Assembly (NCBI GenBank): GCA_022749755.1
Contig: CM040450.1
Coordinates: 9,508,913-9,572,912 of the forward strand
DNA length: 64,000 nt
DNA from: Azadirachta indica
Lineage: Eukaryota > Streptophyta > Magnoliopsida > Sapindales > Meliaceae
Direction of reading: 5' to 3'
In this document: one piece after another, positions 47,647 to 59,269 of the stretch
Layout: each line of letters starts with the position of its first letter
Position numbering within the stretch: position 1 is the first letter of the stretch
Made by a program: the position numbers and the translations under genes
Notes under the pieces: model-generated
The model's input: only the letters and a program-made list of their open reading frames with translations
Told to the model about the DNA's origin: nothing
Databases searched by the model: none

Positions 47647-49061
47647 AGGGGAATTTTCAGATATCTCCCGTGAGGTTTGCCAAAATCACAAATAAATAGA
47701 AAGAATGCCTTAATTCATGGTAGTACCCCTCTAGTTTAACGGAAATCACTTTTTCGATTTGTTCGAAGGACAATAAAGACATTTCATTCCAGACAGCCCA
47801 CTGCTACGCCTAACTTTTTCTGTCACATCCTTAGCTCTCTCACTTTGCTCTTTTATCTTTCTCTTTACCTCTATCCACATCCCTTTACAACGAAATATTT
47901 CTTTCTAACGATCGAAAAATTTATACGTTTGAAAATTTTCTTACTCGACTAAAAATATCTTTAATATTACTGAAAACATCATTAAAATAGCTGTAAATAT
48001 CTTCAATATGACTTAAAAAAAATTTATTCAATATGACAGGATAATTCTTTCTTACAACTAAATAATTCTTTCTTACGACGAAAGATTCCTTCCTAACAAT
48101 TGAGGAATCATTTTATTAGCCCAAATTCCCCCTAATCCATACTATAGTACTCAAGTTAGGTTTGTAGGTTGATGTTATTGGCAAAAACATAAGATCCTTA
48201 ATTAATTAACTATATCTATTTAATTTAGTAAATTATTTTAATTTATTAATTAGTAAAAGAAAAATAAATAAATTGCAATCTATGTAGAAGGGAAGAAGAT
48301 ATAAACCGTTAAAAAAAGAAAAATTGAAGTGATAATCAAAGAATTCATTACAAGTTTGGAAACCTTAGAAGAGAACTCTGGCGACAAGTCTTATTTTGGG
48401 GGAGAAAATCTTGGGTTTGTGGATGTGGGTTTGATCTCTTTATTTTTCTACTTCTACACATATGAAAGTTTGGGAAAATTCAGCTTGCAATTTGAGTGCC
48501 TAGAATTTTTGCAAGGTTAAAGAAATGCTTGCAAAGAAAAGAAAGTGTTTGAATTTATTTTAGAGTTGAAGACAAAATTTGTAGACTCTAGAGGAAGAGA
48601 TATTGAAACTTTGATAAATAAAATCCTTTAGTTATTTATTATTGTTTTGCTTTGTGTCCCTAATTGTGACATCTTGTATTTTTATTTTTTTCTTTTTCTC
48701 TCATTCCTTCCAAATTTATGTTACTTTTCATTGATTTAAATTTTGTGATATTTTATTTGGTCTTCTGGATTTTCTTGATTTGAGGTGTTTGTGCCTTGTT
48801 TTGTGATAGTTTAAAATGAAAAAATTGTTGCTTTGGAATTTTATGGTTCCCAAAGGTGGTTGACAAAAATGAGAAAAACCAAGTTTGATATTTTATGGAT
48901 TGACCGTCAAAACAAAAATTGACTTTGCACTCAAAAGTGTGAGTTAACCAACGGAAAATACTTATCCGTCAAAATCAGAGGGGTGTTACCTGTGAATTAG
49001 AGCATTCTTTCTATCTACCTGTGATTTTTGCAAACCTCAGGGAGGTATGTGAAAATTTTCC
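47647..49061. mobile_element. Candidate Pack-MULE carrying a glutathione S-transferase fragment
   Basis: A 1415-bp element with terminal inverted repeats of about 105 bases: left AGGGGAATTTTCAGATATCT..., right, on the other strand, GGAAAATTTTCACATACCTC..., sharing GAGGTTTGCNAAAATCACA, ATAGAAAGAATGC and ACCCCTCT. It is flanked by a perfect 9-bp duplication, TTGAATCAT, the Mutator-superfamily signature. The interior holds a GST-derived fragment (48335-48590) and no transposase, so movement would need an enzyme supplied elsewhere. Confidence 0.88.
48335..48590 (+). pseudogene. Captured fragment of a tau-class glutathione S-transferase (C-terminal domain)
   Basis: The plus frame reads KEFITSLETLEENSGDKSYF, then GGENLGFVDVGLISLFFYFY, then TYESLGKFSLQFECLEF. 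This is the start of the alpha-helical C-terminal domain of tau-class GSTs (compare the family pattern LGDKPYFGG.TFGFVDVALIP and ..YE..G.FS.E.E.PK). Translation stops at 48518-48520; in a shifted frame KKCLQRKESV and, further on, FEFILELKTKF continue GST-like sequence with a gap. There is no ATG and no N-terminal thioredoxin fold, so it cannot be a working enzyme. Its position inside the TIR element shows capture. Confidence 0.8.
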
Positions 49062-49070
49062 TTGAATCAT
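49062..49070. repeat. Right 9-bp target-site duplication TTGAATCAT
   Basis: Exact match to 47638-47646. Confidence 0.88.
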
Positions 49071-49389
49071 ATTTATATGTAAATTTACATTTACTCATAT
49101 CTTATGACCATGATTCAGTTTTTAACGTAGTGGGTTGAGACTGACGTGTTATATGTTACCTAAAAAAAAAATTTTATAATGTATTTACGTTAAATTGAGG
49201 CATACAATCGTTTTTAAGCATTAATAATTATTAAAAAATGATAACAGTTGTCACTTATAAAATTAACCTTTAAAAATTTATATATATATATATATATATA
49301 TATACAAAAAAAAAATTTCATTCCTGTTTGATTTGACTTTTTCATTACCTAACATGACTTTGTTAATAATAAAAATATTTTTAAAATTT

Positions 49390-49740
49390 TTTAATATCGT
49401 TTGGTTGATAATGAAAAAAATTTTTTTTGTGAATTAAAAAATTATTTTTTATTTATTAAAAGAAGTGTAAAATTTAATTTTTAATAGTAGAGTTTCTTTA
49501 AATTTTTTGAAAGGTAAAATTATTTAATATACTCTTATTTTATCTTAAAAATTTTATATTATTTTTTTAAAATAAAATATTAAAAATTTATCTATTAAAA
49601 TAATTATTCAAATTTTTTTAAAATTATTTATAACAACTAAATAATTAATAAATTTTTATTAAAAATTTTATTTATAAAAATTTTACAGTTAAAACTTCTA
49701 CTTTAAAAAATTTTATTTAAAAACTTATATTAAACGGAAC
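49390..49740 (+). repeat. Dispersed AT-rich repeat (family of 37430)
   Basis: Shares ATCTATTAAAATAATTNTTCA and AACAACTAAATAATTAATAA with 37430-37660 and, in reverse complement, with 59270-59640. Confidence 0.68.
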
Positions 49741-50204
49741 GAAATTTAAATATCGTGATATGAGAGATAAAAAAAGTGAACTGCGGTACAACGCAATATT
49801 ATAAAAGTTTTAAGATTAAGCTCATGTGGCGGAACCTTAGCCTCTTACGTTTTTTTTTTTAATTAAATTTCTTGGGGATTTGGGCCGATGAAAGGAAAGC
49901 TGTTCAAATCGTAATGAACCCAAAAGCCCAATAAGGTAGAGTACACACCTACTATTTTTTTGGCTTTAGTTTTACTTTTGTTTATTATAGATTTTTTTAA
50001 ATTGAGATACTATAATTTTAAAATTATTACGGTTGTCAAATAAAATCACAATATATTATATATTAATAAAAAATAGAATAGTGTTTATAAAAATTAGTAT
50101 TTATCAAATATTATTTTAATTATGTTTTTAAAATTAAGTAAAAATCAATAGTTAAACAATATTAAGTATAGTTTACATTTTTTTTAATATAAGTTAAGAT
50201 TTTT

Positions 50205-50545
50205 TTTTTAAAGTTTAAATATGACTAAAATCTAAATATGATTAATATATTTATATTTTTACATTAAACATTTGAATATAAATATTAAGTTGTTTATTTT
50301 TATAAAAATAAAAATCTAAAACTGATGTGTTAACGTATAAACTTTAAAAAATTTGATACTGATATGTTACGTTGTTGACATATATAAATTTTAAATAATA
50401 AAATAAAAGTATTATTAATAAATAAAATATCTAATTTATTTAAATATTTGATTATTTATATTTAAGTTAAAATTTTAACTTACTTATATTTAAACATTTT
50501 TAACAAATTATATAAGTTGAAAAATAAACAATTCTTAAATATTTA
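50205..50545 (+). repeat. Dispersed AT-rich repeat (family of 29875)
   Basis: Collinear with 29875-30235 over about 340 bases at moderate identity. Confidence 0.65.
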
Positions 50546-50884
50546 AATAAAATTATGTGAGATTGGTCGATTTAAATAATTATTTTACGTGATTATAACT
50601 AAATTACTAATATAAAAAGTGACATTTTTACTATTTTCTAAAAAATGATTAATTACACCATCTCCATTTATTTGATGACAATCACAACTATCACTTAATT
50701 AAAAGTCAAAAATACAACTTTAAGAACCTAGAATTAGTCAGTACTCACCTTCCAATTAGGATTCCATGTCTTTTGGGCTTTCCATGTAGAAACCCTAGCC
50801 TTCTTGAGTTGGCCCAACTTGTTTTGATTGGAATTTGGATTTAATGTGTAATGTAAGTATTGGGTTAGCACATATTTGATCTTG

Positions 50885-51411
50885 GGGTAATCTTGAATTT
50901 ACCCCAATCAATTTTAATAATCTTCATCACTCCTCTAAAAATTTTGAAAGTCATCAGAGTGCCCCCAAACATTAAGTCTAGCAATTACATTTAACAGTTC
51001 TTTGGAGATGACTAGAGTTGACCATATAAAAAGACTATTTTACCCCTAATAAATTTAAATGATTTTTTCCTTCTCTCTCCTCTTCTCCCTCCTTTTTTTC
51101 CCAATTTTTTTTCTTCTTGTGGCAGCCATAGGCAACCATAATGGTTGCCTACAGTAAGTGTGAGACAAGAAGAAGATAATAATTAAAAAAAAAAGATAGA
51201 GAAGGAAGAAGAAAGAAAAAGAAGAGAGAGAAGAGGAGAGAGAAAAAAATTTTTTTTATTAAGTTTAAATTATAAAATTATAATTTTATCCTTTTAAATA
51301 TTTAAAATAATAGTGTGAATTAACGTTTGGAGGTGAAGATGATAACTTTTAAAAAAATTGGAGGTATAATAAAAATTATCAAAATTAATTGGGGTAAATT
51401 AAAAATTATCC
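50885..51411. mobile_element. Hairpin MITE, 527 bp, Mutator-type 9-bp flanks
   Basis: Flanks are TTGATCTTG (50876-50884) and TTGATTTTG (51412-51420), 8 of 9 identical. The ends GGGTAAT...ATTATCC are inverted repeats that continue (AATTTACCCCAATYAATTTT) and the whole element folds back: pyrimidine-rich CTCTCTCCTCTTCTCC on the left faces GAGAGAAGAGGAGAGAG on the right, and the centre at 51131-51149 is GGCAACCATAATGGTTGCC, a palindrome around one base. No open frame of note. A transcript would form a long hairpin. Confidence 0.82.
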
Positions 51412-51420
51412 TTGATTTTG

Positions 51421-52125
51421 AAAGTATTTTTATCGAAATTATTGAGCTTAGTTTTATAAAATTTTTTGAGGTAGTACTATTGATACTCTTCTAATACTCT
51501 TATAAAATTTCTTTTTTTTAAGAATGCCCATTGTCATCTCGATTTTTGAAATAATGCCTCAATATTCTTTTATATTTTCTTTAATATTTCATCTCTCTCT
51601 TAATTAATATAATTACATAAAAGGATAAGTTTAAATATCTTATTCTCTTTTAAATTACATTTAATTTATTTTTGATAAATTCATAATATTTATGAAAAAA
51701 GAGTAAGAAATAATGTAATCAACAACTTGTTATGAAAAATTTCTTCACAATTATTTTATTTTATTTTTATATTTCTTCTATGAATCACAACTTACTAGAA
51801 ATGAATTGCAAAAGCACAGAATACTCTTTAAGATTTTTAAAGGTGGAGTTTAGTACTCAAATAAAGTCTATAACAACTTTAGAAAAGCTTGAAGTTATAT
51901 TATTTAGAAATAAAATTTTTCAAAGAGAATTTTTTTTATTTGAGTACATACCTAAATCCCATAATTAAAATTTTAAATTTAAATACATAATTATTACAAT
52001 TAAAAATTTAAAATTTATGATAGAAATATTTAATAATTAATAAAATTTATTTTTATGAGTAAAAAAAAAATGCTTAAGAAGTTAGTATATAACTATACAT
52101 TCTAAATAATATATTTTATTAATAG
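51421..52125. other. AT-rich intergenic sequence, no gene seen
   Basis: The open frame at 51732-51968 has no recognised similarity and its composition matches the surrounding non-coding sequence. Confidence 0.5.
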
Positions 52126-52134
52126 GGATATTTT

Positions 52135-52951
52135 ATTTTATCTCTTTCTCTTTTGGGGAAAGCTCATATATCACCTTGAGTTTCTGAAAAAAACAAGATA
52201 TCCCCTTGCGTTTTGAAGAAAGGCAAGATACTTCCTTAAAATTACTATTTATATCTTAATTTGACTATTTACCTCTTTACTATTAAAAATATTTAAAATA
52301 ATTATATTATCTTGATTTTTATTTTATAATAGCTAATATAATCTTTATTCTAACATTTAAATTTAAAGTTATAATAATATTTTTACCCTTAATTATTTGT
52401 TTTCTTGCAAATCTATTATCAAATTTGTATAATATTTAATTATATATTTTCTACAATATATTATATTGTTAAAATAATTTATTTTAAAAATTATGTATAA
52501 TTAATATTATGAAAACTATGTATAATTATGTAAATGTTTAAGAAATTTTGACAACAAATTTTATGATATAAAAAATTCTACAATTAATTATACATAATTT
52601 TTTAATAAACTATTTTAATAATATGATATATTTTAGAAACTATATGTAATTAGATATTATAAATATTTGATTATAAATTTTGAAAGAAAGAAATAATTTA
52701 AGGTTAAAATATTATTATAATTTTAATTTAAATGTTACAATAAAATTATATTGATTATTATAAAGTAAAAATATAGATAATAAAATCATTTTTTATAATA
52801 GTAGAAGGGTGAAACATCAGATTAAAATATAAATAGTAACCTCAGAGGAGTATCTTGATTTTCTCTAAAATGTACAGAGTATTTTGCATTTTTCAAAACC
52901 CAGAGTGTATTGACTTTCCCTTAAAACCTAAGGGGTAAAGTACAATATCTC
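52135..52951. mobile_element. Non-autonomous long-TIR element, 817 bp, 9-bp flanks
   Basis: Flanks are TTATTAATA (52126-52134) and TTGTTAATA (52952-52960), 8 of 9 identical. The TIRs run about 130 bases: left GGGATATT...GGGGAAAGCTCA...CAAGATACTTCCT...ACTATTTATATCTTAAT, right, on the other strand, GAGATATT...AGGGAAAGTCAA...CAAGATACTCCTC...ACTATTTATATTTTAAT. The interior is AT-rich and non-coding. A shorter relative is at 62870-62990. Confidence 0.72.
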
Positions 52952-52960
52952 TTGTTAATA

Positions 52961-54700
52961 GAATAGTTATAACTAATTTAAATTATCACTTATATGTACT
53001 TACTTTTCATTCAAATTAATAATATACATTCAATAATTTAGAAGTATGTACTTTATGATAGTTATTGCACAATGTTTTCAACATCTAAATTAAATCGATT
53101 TTTACTTATATATTAATTTAATAAGATAAATATTTAAACCTACATTAAAGAAGAAAGACCTAAAAAGATAAAAGGATAAAGTTCATAAAATTCAAATCAA
53201 AATTTTTTATTAAGGCTACACAAAATGAATAGTTTTTTTAGAGAAGTCCTGTTTCATCCAAATTAGTGGAAAGCCAAAATCTTAAATTATTTTCAATTAT
53301 AATCCCATTAAATATATAATTATCTTTAATCAAAATCTCACTCTCACTAATATTTCAAATAATGTAATGATTTAACAAGTATATAAGAAAAAGAAAGAAG
53401 AAAAAAAAGAGTTTTTTTTCACTCTCACTAATATTTCAAATAATGTAATGATTTAACAAGTATATAAGAAAAAGAAAGAAGAAAAAAAAGAGTTTTTTTT
53501 CATTTCATTAATTAATATCAAATGATGAAATCCAGCATAAAAAATAGTAAAAAGAGATAAATATTTTAAATTATATATATATAATTATAAATAAAAATAT
53601 ATTTAAGTATATTTAATATATAAAATAAATAAAAATATTTAAGTTGTAATAATAAAAATTTAAATAGTTATTTTAATTATGTAATAATAAAATTTAAATA
53701 ATTATTTTAAATATTTAATTAATTTCTATTTGAGTTAACAGTTAAATAAATATTTAAGATAATTAATTATTTTTATTTCTTTTTAGTAATTTAATAATAA
53801 AAATATATATAGAATCCAATCTATTATAACCTTATACTATGTAATCTAGTGTAATCGTTTTTGGTAGTACCAAACGGGCCCATACGGTTTAAACAGGTCT
53901 ATAAGAAAAATGTTAGAATAAACAGGAAGGTGGAAACCTTCAACTTTAAATTTTTTGTTATGAATTTGATTATATAAAATCTTTTAAAAAGTTAATTTTT
54001 AATATTTGGATTGAATCTAAGTCTACTCGAATTTGAATCCATCATTGGATAAAAACACCTAATTATATAAAAAAATTAATTGATTGTAGAAGTTATGTGT
54101 AATTAATGAATTGCGTTTAGATATTTTGTATTTAACGTTAAAATCTTAAAAAGATTATCAAAATCTTAAATTTAGCATAGAATTTAAATATTATTTTCAA
54201 TAATTAAATTCTCATTTGATACTTTTAAAAAAATATAATAATGTAATTATTACACACCAATATAAAATTTTTGATATAAATTCGTTGTTAATACAGTACA
54301 ATTATATTATTGTCATATATTTTATACATATTCTTTTCTTTTAATCTTGAATTTTTTTTTTAAATTTTGATGAAAATATAAAATATATAATAATGATATA
54401 ATATGATTAAATTTGTATAAAAATTTTTTTATATAAACATATTAAAGAGTAGAAGAACTCGAAACTTTGCCAATTTATATGCTACTCTATGAAGTTGTGA
54501 CACCTATATATATATATATATATATATTCTTCTAAATTGCTAAGTGCATGTTTCTGAATGTTTCTATATTCCTTTATCTTAATTTTAAATAAAAATCAGC
54601 TTATAATAATTGAAATATGAAGTGTTTTCTTTGAACAGTAGGGAGTTACTAATTAAAATATCAAAATTACATTACATTACAGAAAACTAAAAGAAACTAT
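52961..54700. other. AT-rich intergenic sequence, no gene seen
   Basis: Apart from the 81-bp duplication (53339-53500) and a TA microsatellite (54503-54526), nothing is recognised. The final part may include the 3' UTR of the receptor kinase gene. Confidence 0.5.
53339..53500 (+). repeat. Perfect 81-bp tandem duplication
   Basis: Copies 53339-53419 and 53420-53500 look identical, from CACTCTCACTAATATTTC to GAGTTTTTTTT. Confidence 0.93.
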
Positions 54701-54847
54701 CTTCTTCAAGGTACCAAAGCCTTAAAGAAAACATGGGACTTGTAAACATTACAAAGGTACACAATAAATAATACAACCATAAGTCTAAGGAGATAGAGAG
54801 CATGAATTAATTTGCAGCCAGAAAATGCAAATGAGATCACTGCCTGA

Positions 54848-56959
54848 TCAGTATCCGGCAAGTCCATCCTCTGTAGTTGCAAGTGAAGGAGAGAGGGAAT
54901 TCCGGGATTCATCGTATTCCTCTCCAAGAGGAGACTGCTCCACTCTGATATCTTCAATCATCTTAGCAACTTCAGCCATTGTTGGCCTCTTTTCAGGTTG
55001 AGAAACCACACAGGCTAACCCCACATGGAGCATTGACACTAGTTCTTCTTCAATGTTCTTGTACCTCAATAATTCTTGATCAAACACTTCTGCTGTCCAT
55101 TCTTCCTTAACCACTGATCTTACCCATTTGGGAAGATCTACATCAATTGTCTTCTCCTGATCTTCGTCTAGTACTCTAGGACGAGTAGGTGATGGATATT
55201 GTGATGGAGCTTTTCCTGTAAGCACTTCCAACAACAGGACTCCGAAACTGTAAACATCAGCCTTCTGTGAAAGCCTCTTAACTTCATTTTGTTCAGGTGC
55301 TTTGTATCCACCTAATCTTGCAATGGCATGAACTGGGTTCAAAAGCAATGACAACCCAAAATCAGAAATGCAGGCAACCCCATTCTTGTCAAGTAACACA
55401 TTGGATGACTTAACATTTCCATGTGGTATTTTGGCTGCACTGTACTCTTCATGAATCCGAGCAAGCCCTCTTGCTGCTCCCAATACCAAGCTAATCCTTG
55501 TAGTCCAATCCAATGGAATTCTTCCAGGCCCTCGATTCCCTGCTCATCAACAATCAAATCAGATCAAATTTGAAAGCAAATTAAGTAATGAATGTAGAGA
55601 ATTAATCATACCATGAAGAAGTGAATGCAAGCTTCCATTAGGAAGGTAATCATAAACAAGAAGTTTTTCCTCCTTTGCATAATAATAAGCTCTGAGTTTA
55701 ACAACATTTGGATGTTTAAGCTTCCCAATAACATCCATGTATTGCTCAAACTCTTTTCTTGCACAAGGGTTTGCATCCTTCAATCGTTTTACAGCCACAA
55801 TGGATCCATCATCAAGAACAGCTTTGTAAACAGTTCCAAGGCTTCCTTTTCCCAGCATCTCTGCTGAAGCTCTTAACAAATCTTCCAGCTCAAACTGCTT
55901 CTTTCTTTCATAAAATACAAGTCTACTTGAATCCGTAGCATTTGTTCCATCGCTATCATTACCACCTCCGTTTGCGTACACTCGCTTTTCACTTCCGTAA
56001 TTGCTCCCACTCCTCTGCTTTTCGCTTGTTCGATCTTTACGGCAGTAATAAGCCACAACGAAAGAAGTCACTACCAACAAAGCAACGCAATTGCCTAGCA
56101 CAATTGCTACTATAGCAGCAGTAGTTAGTCCTTTTCTTCGTGGGCTCTTTTCTTGACCGTATATTGGCCTTTGCGGCATTGAACTCGGGTTAGACGGCAC
56201 TGTTTCGGAAGATGATTCGCCATCCGGTGGACCGTCGCCTGTAAACGAACAGGCCGCCAACGGACTCGACCCACATAGTCCTTCATTTCCAACAAAGCTC
56301 CTGTCCCCGAACTTTTTTAGTAGACCGTCTGGTAATCGGCCGGACAATTCATTGTTTGATAAGTTCAGTTCTTTTAAACTCACAAGCGAAGCCGATAAAT
56401 CAGGAATTCGACCTGTTAATTCATTGTTCTGTAACCGGAGAGTCAAAAGCCGAGTCAGGTTGGTTATTTCTTCCGGAATTCGGCCGTGAATGTTGTTATC
56501 TGATAGATCCAAGCGGAGAATTCGCTTGAGAGCCGAGATTTGACGTGGGATTTCCCCGGAGAAGTCATTACCGGAGAGATAAACGAGTTTGAGGTTGGTG
56601 CAGTTAGTTAGCGGCAAGACGGTGCCGTTTAAGCGGTTGGCGTGGAGGTCGAGAAAGCGGAGCTGGTCGAGAAGCGAGAGAGACGAAATGGGTCCACGGA
56701 GGGAAAGTGAGGGTAGAGAGAGTGAGATAACACGATGGGCTGAAGGCGAGCAAACGACACCGGTCCAAGCGGCCGAACAGGCGTCCGCGCCGGTCCAGTT
56801 GGCGAGCAGGGCGCCGTGAGTATCAGTCTGAAGGCGAAAAAGCGTGAGGGCATTTGTGTCATTTGACACTGAAGAACAAAAAGAAACAGAAAGCAAAAAC
56901 GGAAGGCAGAGAACAAAGACATAAGAAGCAGCAGCTGCTGCTGCGTTGCTGTCGTTCAT
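54848..56959 (-). CDS. PXC1: LRR receptor-like kinase, PXC1-like (2 exons, 679 aa)
   Basis: Plasma-membrane receptor-like kinase of LRR family III. Arabidopsis PXC1 (At2g36570) is linked to secondary-wall formation in xylem fibres. Exons on the minus strand are 56959-55612 and 55539-54848 with a 72-base intron inside the kinase domain, GT/AG. Parts in order: signal peptide (about 1-31), LRR N-cap with [11 protein letters not shown], about five LRRs ending [11 protein letters not shown], a Ser/Pro-rich linker, a transmembrane segment near 280-305 ([17 protein letters not shown]) and the kinase from about 355. The kinase has [11 protein letters not shown] and VAVKRLKD, but HGN ([13 protein letters not shown]) in place of HRD, then DFGLS and APE. 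Loss of the HRD Arg-Asp pair suggests weak or no catalysis, common in this subfamily. The ligand is not evident from the sequence. Confidence 0.94.
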
Positions 56960-59269
56960 GTTGAAAGATGGGCGGGAAGAGTAAGAGAGAATGAAGAAAG
57001 CGTTTTAAAAATTATAGTAGTGAAGCGAGAAGTGCTTTTAAAATAAGTGCTTTTCTAGTTTTGTCTTTCCCTCCCCATTTGCGATATGATTAAAGGATGA
57101 GAGGGAGAGTTTATTATTACAACTTTATTGTGTGATAAATTATTATTTACAAGGGTTGAGTTGGGGGAATGATTGCTGTTCTCCACTTCTTACAATTACA
57201 AAATGAAAATGAATAGTTGTAAAAACCAAAAAGCTTCTACATTCTTTCTGCTTTTTTCATGCATTTGATTGTAATAATCAAGCTGTCAGTAATGATATGA
57301 TGATGGGTTGGTTCATAATGTTATTGTTAAGGGCAATAAATAATTTAATAGTAATTTATTTGTAAACCAATCAACAATGAGTTTTATATAATTTATGACA
57401 TTATTTAAAAATCAATAAACTTGTACACTTTCCACCACTAACATTAAATTTAATTTATAAATATATCATAATTTATAAATACATATATGACATACTATTT
57501 TAATAATTAAAAAATAAATATATTTCTTATATTACAAATAAATTAACAATATTTCATTTTATATAATTTTTTATATCATTTATAAATTATTATATTTGTA
57601 TATTTTTAACTGTTGAGATTAGTCACAATAATTTAAAAGTATATATATATTTAATAATTTACAATTAATATAAAAAATATATATAGTTAAAATATATTGA
57701 CCTTTCAAGTATCATTATATTCATACGTTAAAATAAAAAATTAAATTTTTAACATAAAATTAAAATTTTAAAATTTTTTTTTTTAAAAAATATGATTTTT
57801 TTAGTGATAAAACTTTGATTATTATCATTATAGTCAAATATAGCAGTTTTCCTTCATTTGCAAGAAATAAATAGGCTTGATTGGCTTGGTAAATCATTAA
57901 TGATCATGGAGTTGTGCCTCTTAATTAATTGAAGTTTTCTAATGGTTGACTTAAAAAAGGATCATTTTTCTCCCAAGACTTTCCATGTTTGACCATCATG
58001 AGTTGTCTCTCCACGACAATTTGCTTAATTAGTAGATCATTCAAACTTGAAATTCTATCAATCAAACTAAGTAATAATAATAATTTAATCCCAAATTTAT
58101 TACTTAAAACACTATGTGTGATTTTTTAATAGTAAAATGAGTAACAAAAAATGTGTCAAAATCCATCTTATACTAAATCTTCTATTCTTATATCTCTCTT
58201 CTTCTAATTCATATTTGTAATAAAATATATATTTATATGATGACAAAGATAAAATAATATTTTTCCTAAAATTTATTAAAATAATGAATCAATTTATTGA
58301 ATTTTAATAATTTATCTTCTTCTTTTTGTTTTATTACTTTATTTTTAATGATGTATTAAAAATAAAATTATTAAAATTAAGTAAAATATATCATAATTCA
58401 TTATTTAAAAAAATTTAGGGAACACAAAATTTTACTAACCCATTATACAAATATGATAATTCCAATATATGTATCAATATCCCAAGAAATCATGTAGAAG
58501 AAGCATCTAAAATTTAAAATCTTGTTATTTTGTGGACCACAAATAGAAGTAGTTGCCAAATATATAGATGTAAACCCATGCTTTGATTTGATGGTCACGT
58601 GCAATTCAACTAGCAAATTTCCAGATGTACAACTTTTATAAATTATAGTTTTTCAATTTAAAACAATTTAAAAAAAAAGGTAACTGATAAATTGATTTGT
58701 CTGCTGGTCATCTGGTCCCATTTCTTCTTTAATTATTGTGGAAGAATAGAAAAAGCTGGCAGCTTTAATTAACAAGAAAGCAAAGGTTTTCTTTTTTCTT
58801 TTTTTTTTCTTTTTGGTTTTTTTGCATTACCCCTGTTACATTCCAGAGTGTTTATTTTGTATTTTTAATATTTACTATGATTTATTTTAGTGAAACAAAG
58901 CAACTATAAAATAAATATAAAATGCTTTTGACAATTAATACTTATACACTTTTTTTTAATTACAACTTTACAATATTTTTATCATGTACTTATTGGAAGT
59001 TTAAATATAACAATTATATTACACTTCAAATATTTATAAATAGTTTGTGTGAAATTTACTCTCATATTGGAGGATATTTGTCCGTAAAGTAGGTGAAAAA
59101 CCCCATAATAAAAGTAGGGGAATCTTGCTATAAGGCAGGACTTGAATATACTCTCTCTGGGAGAAGGGATTCAATTATATTTATACACTCTAAATGTGTT
59201 AAAAATTAGATTTAGTAAATTAAGCTTGTTAGATAGGATAAGAATATTACATTATAATTATATTAGGAT

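Larger units (their letters stand above)
49071..50875. other. AT-rich intergenic sequence with dispersed repeats
   Basis: Contains a TA microsatellite (49278-49304), the repeat copies at 49390-49740 and 50205-50545, and two small GC-richer patches (49860-49940 and 50740-50860) with GGCCCA and AAACCCTA motifs. No gene seen. Confidence 0.5.

Noticed and set aside
48329..48334. Start codon for the GST-like frame
   Set aside because: The first codon is GTG and the fragment is an internal piece of a GST, so no initiation site is claimed.
56589..56922. Open frames on both strands inside the receptor kinase first exon
   Set aside because: Shadows of the GC-richer LRR coding sequence.
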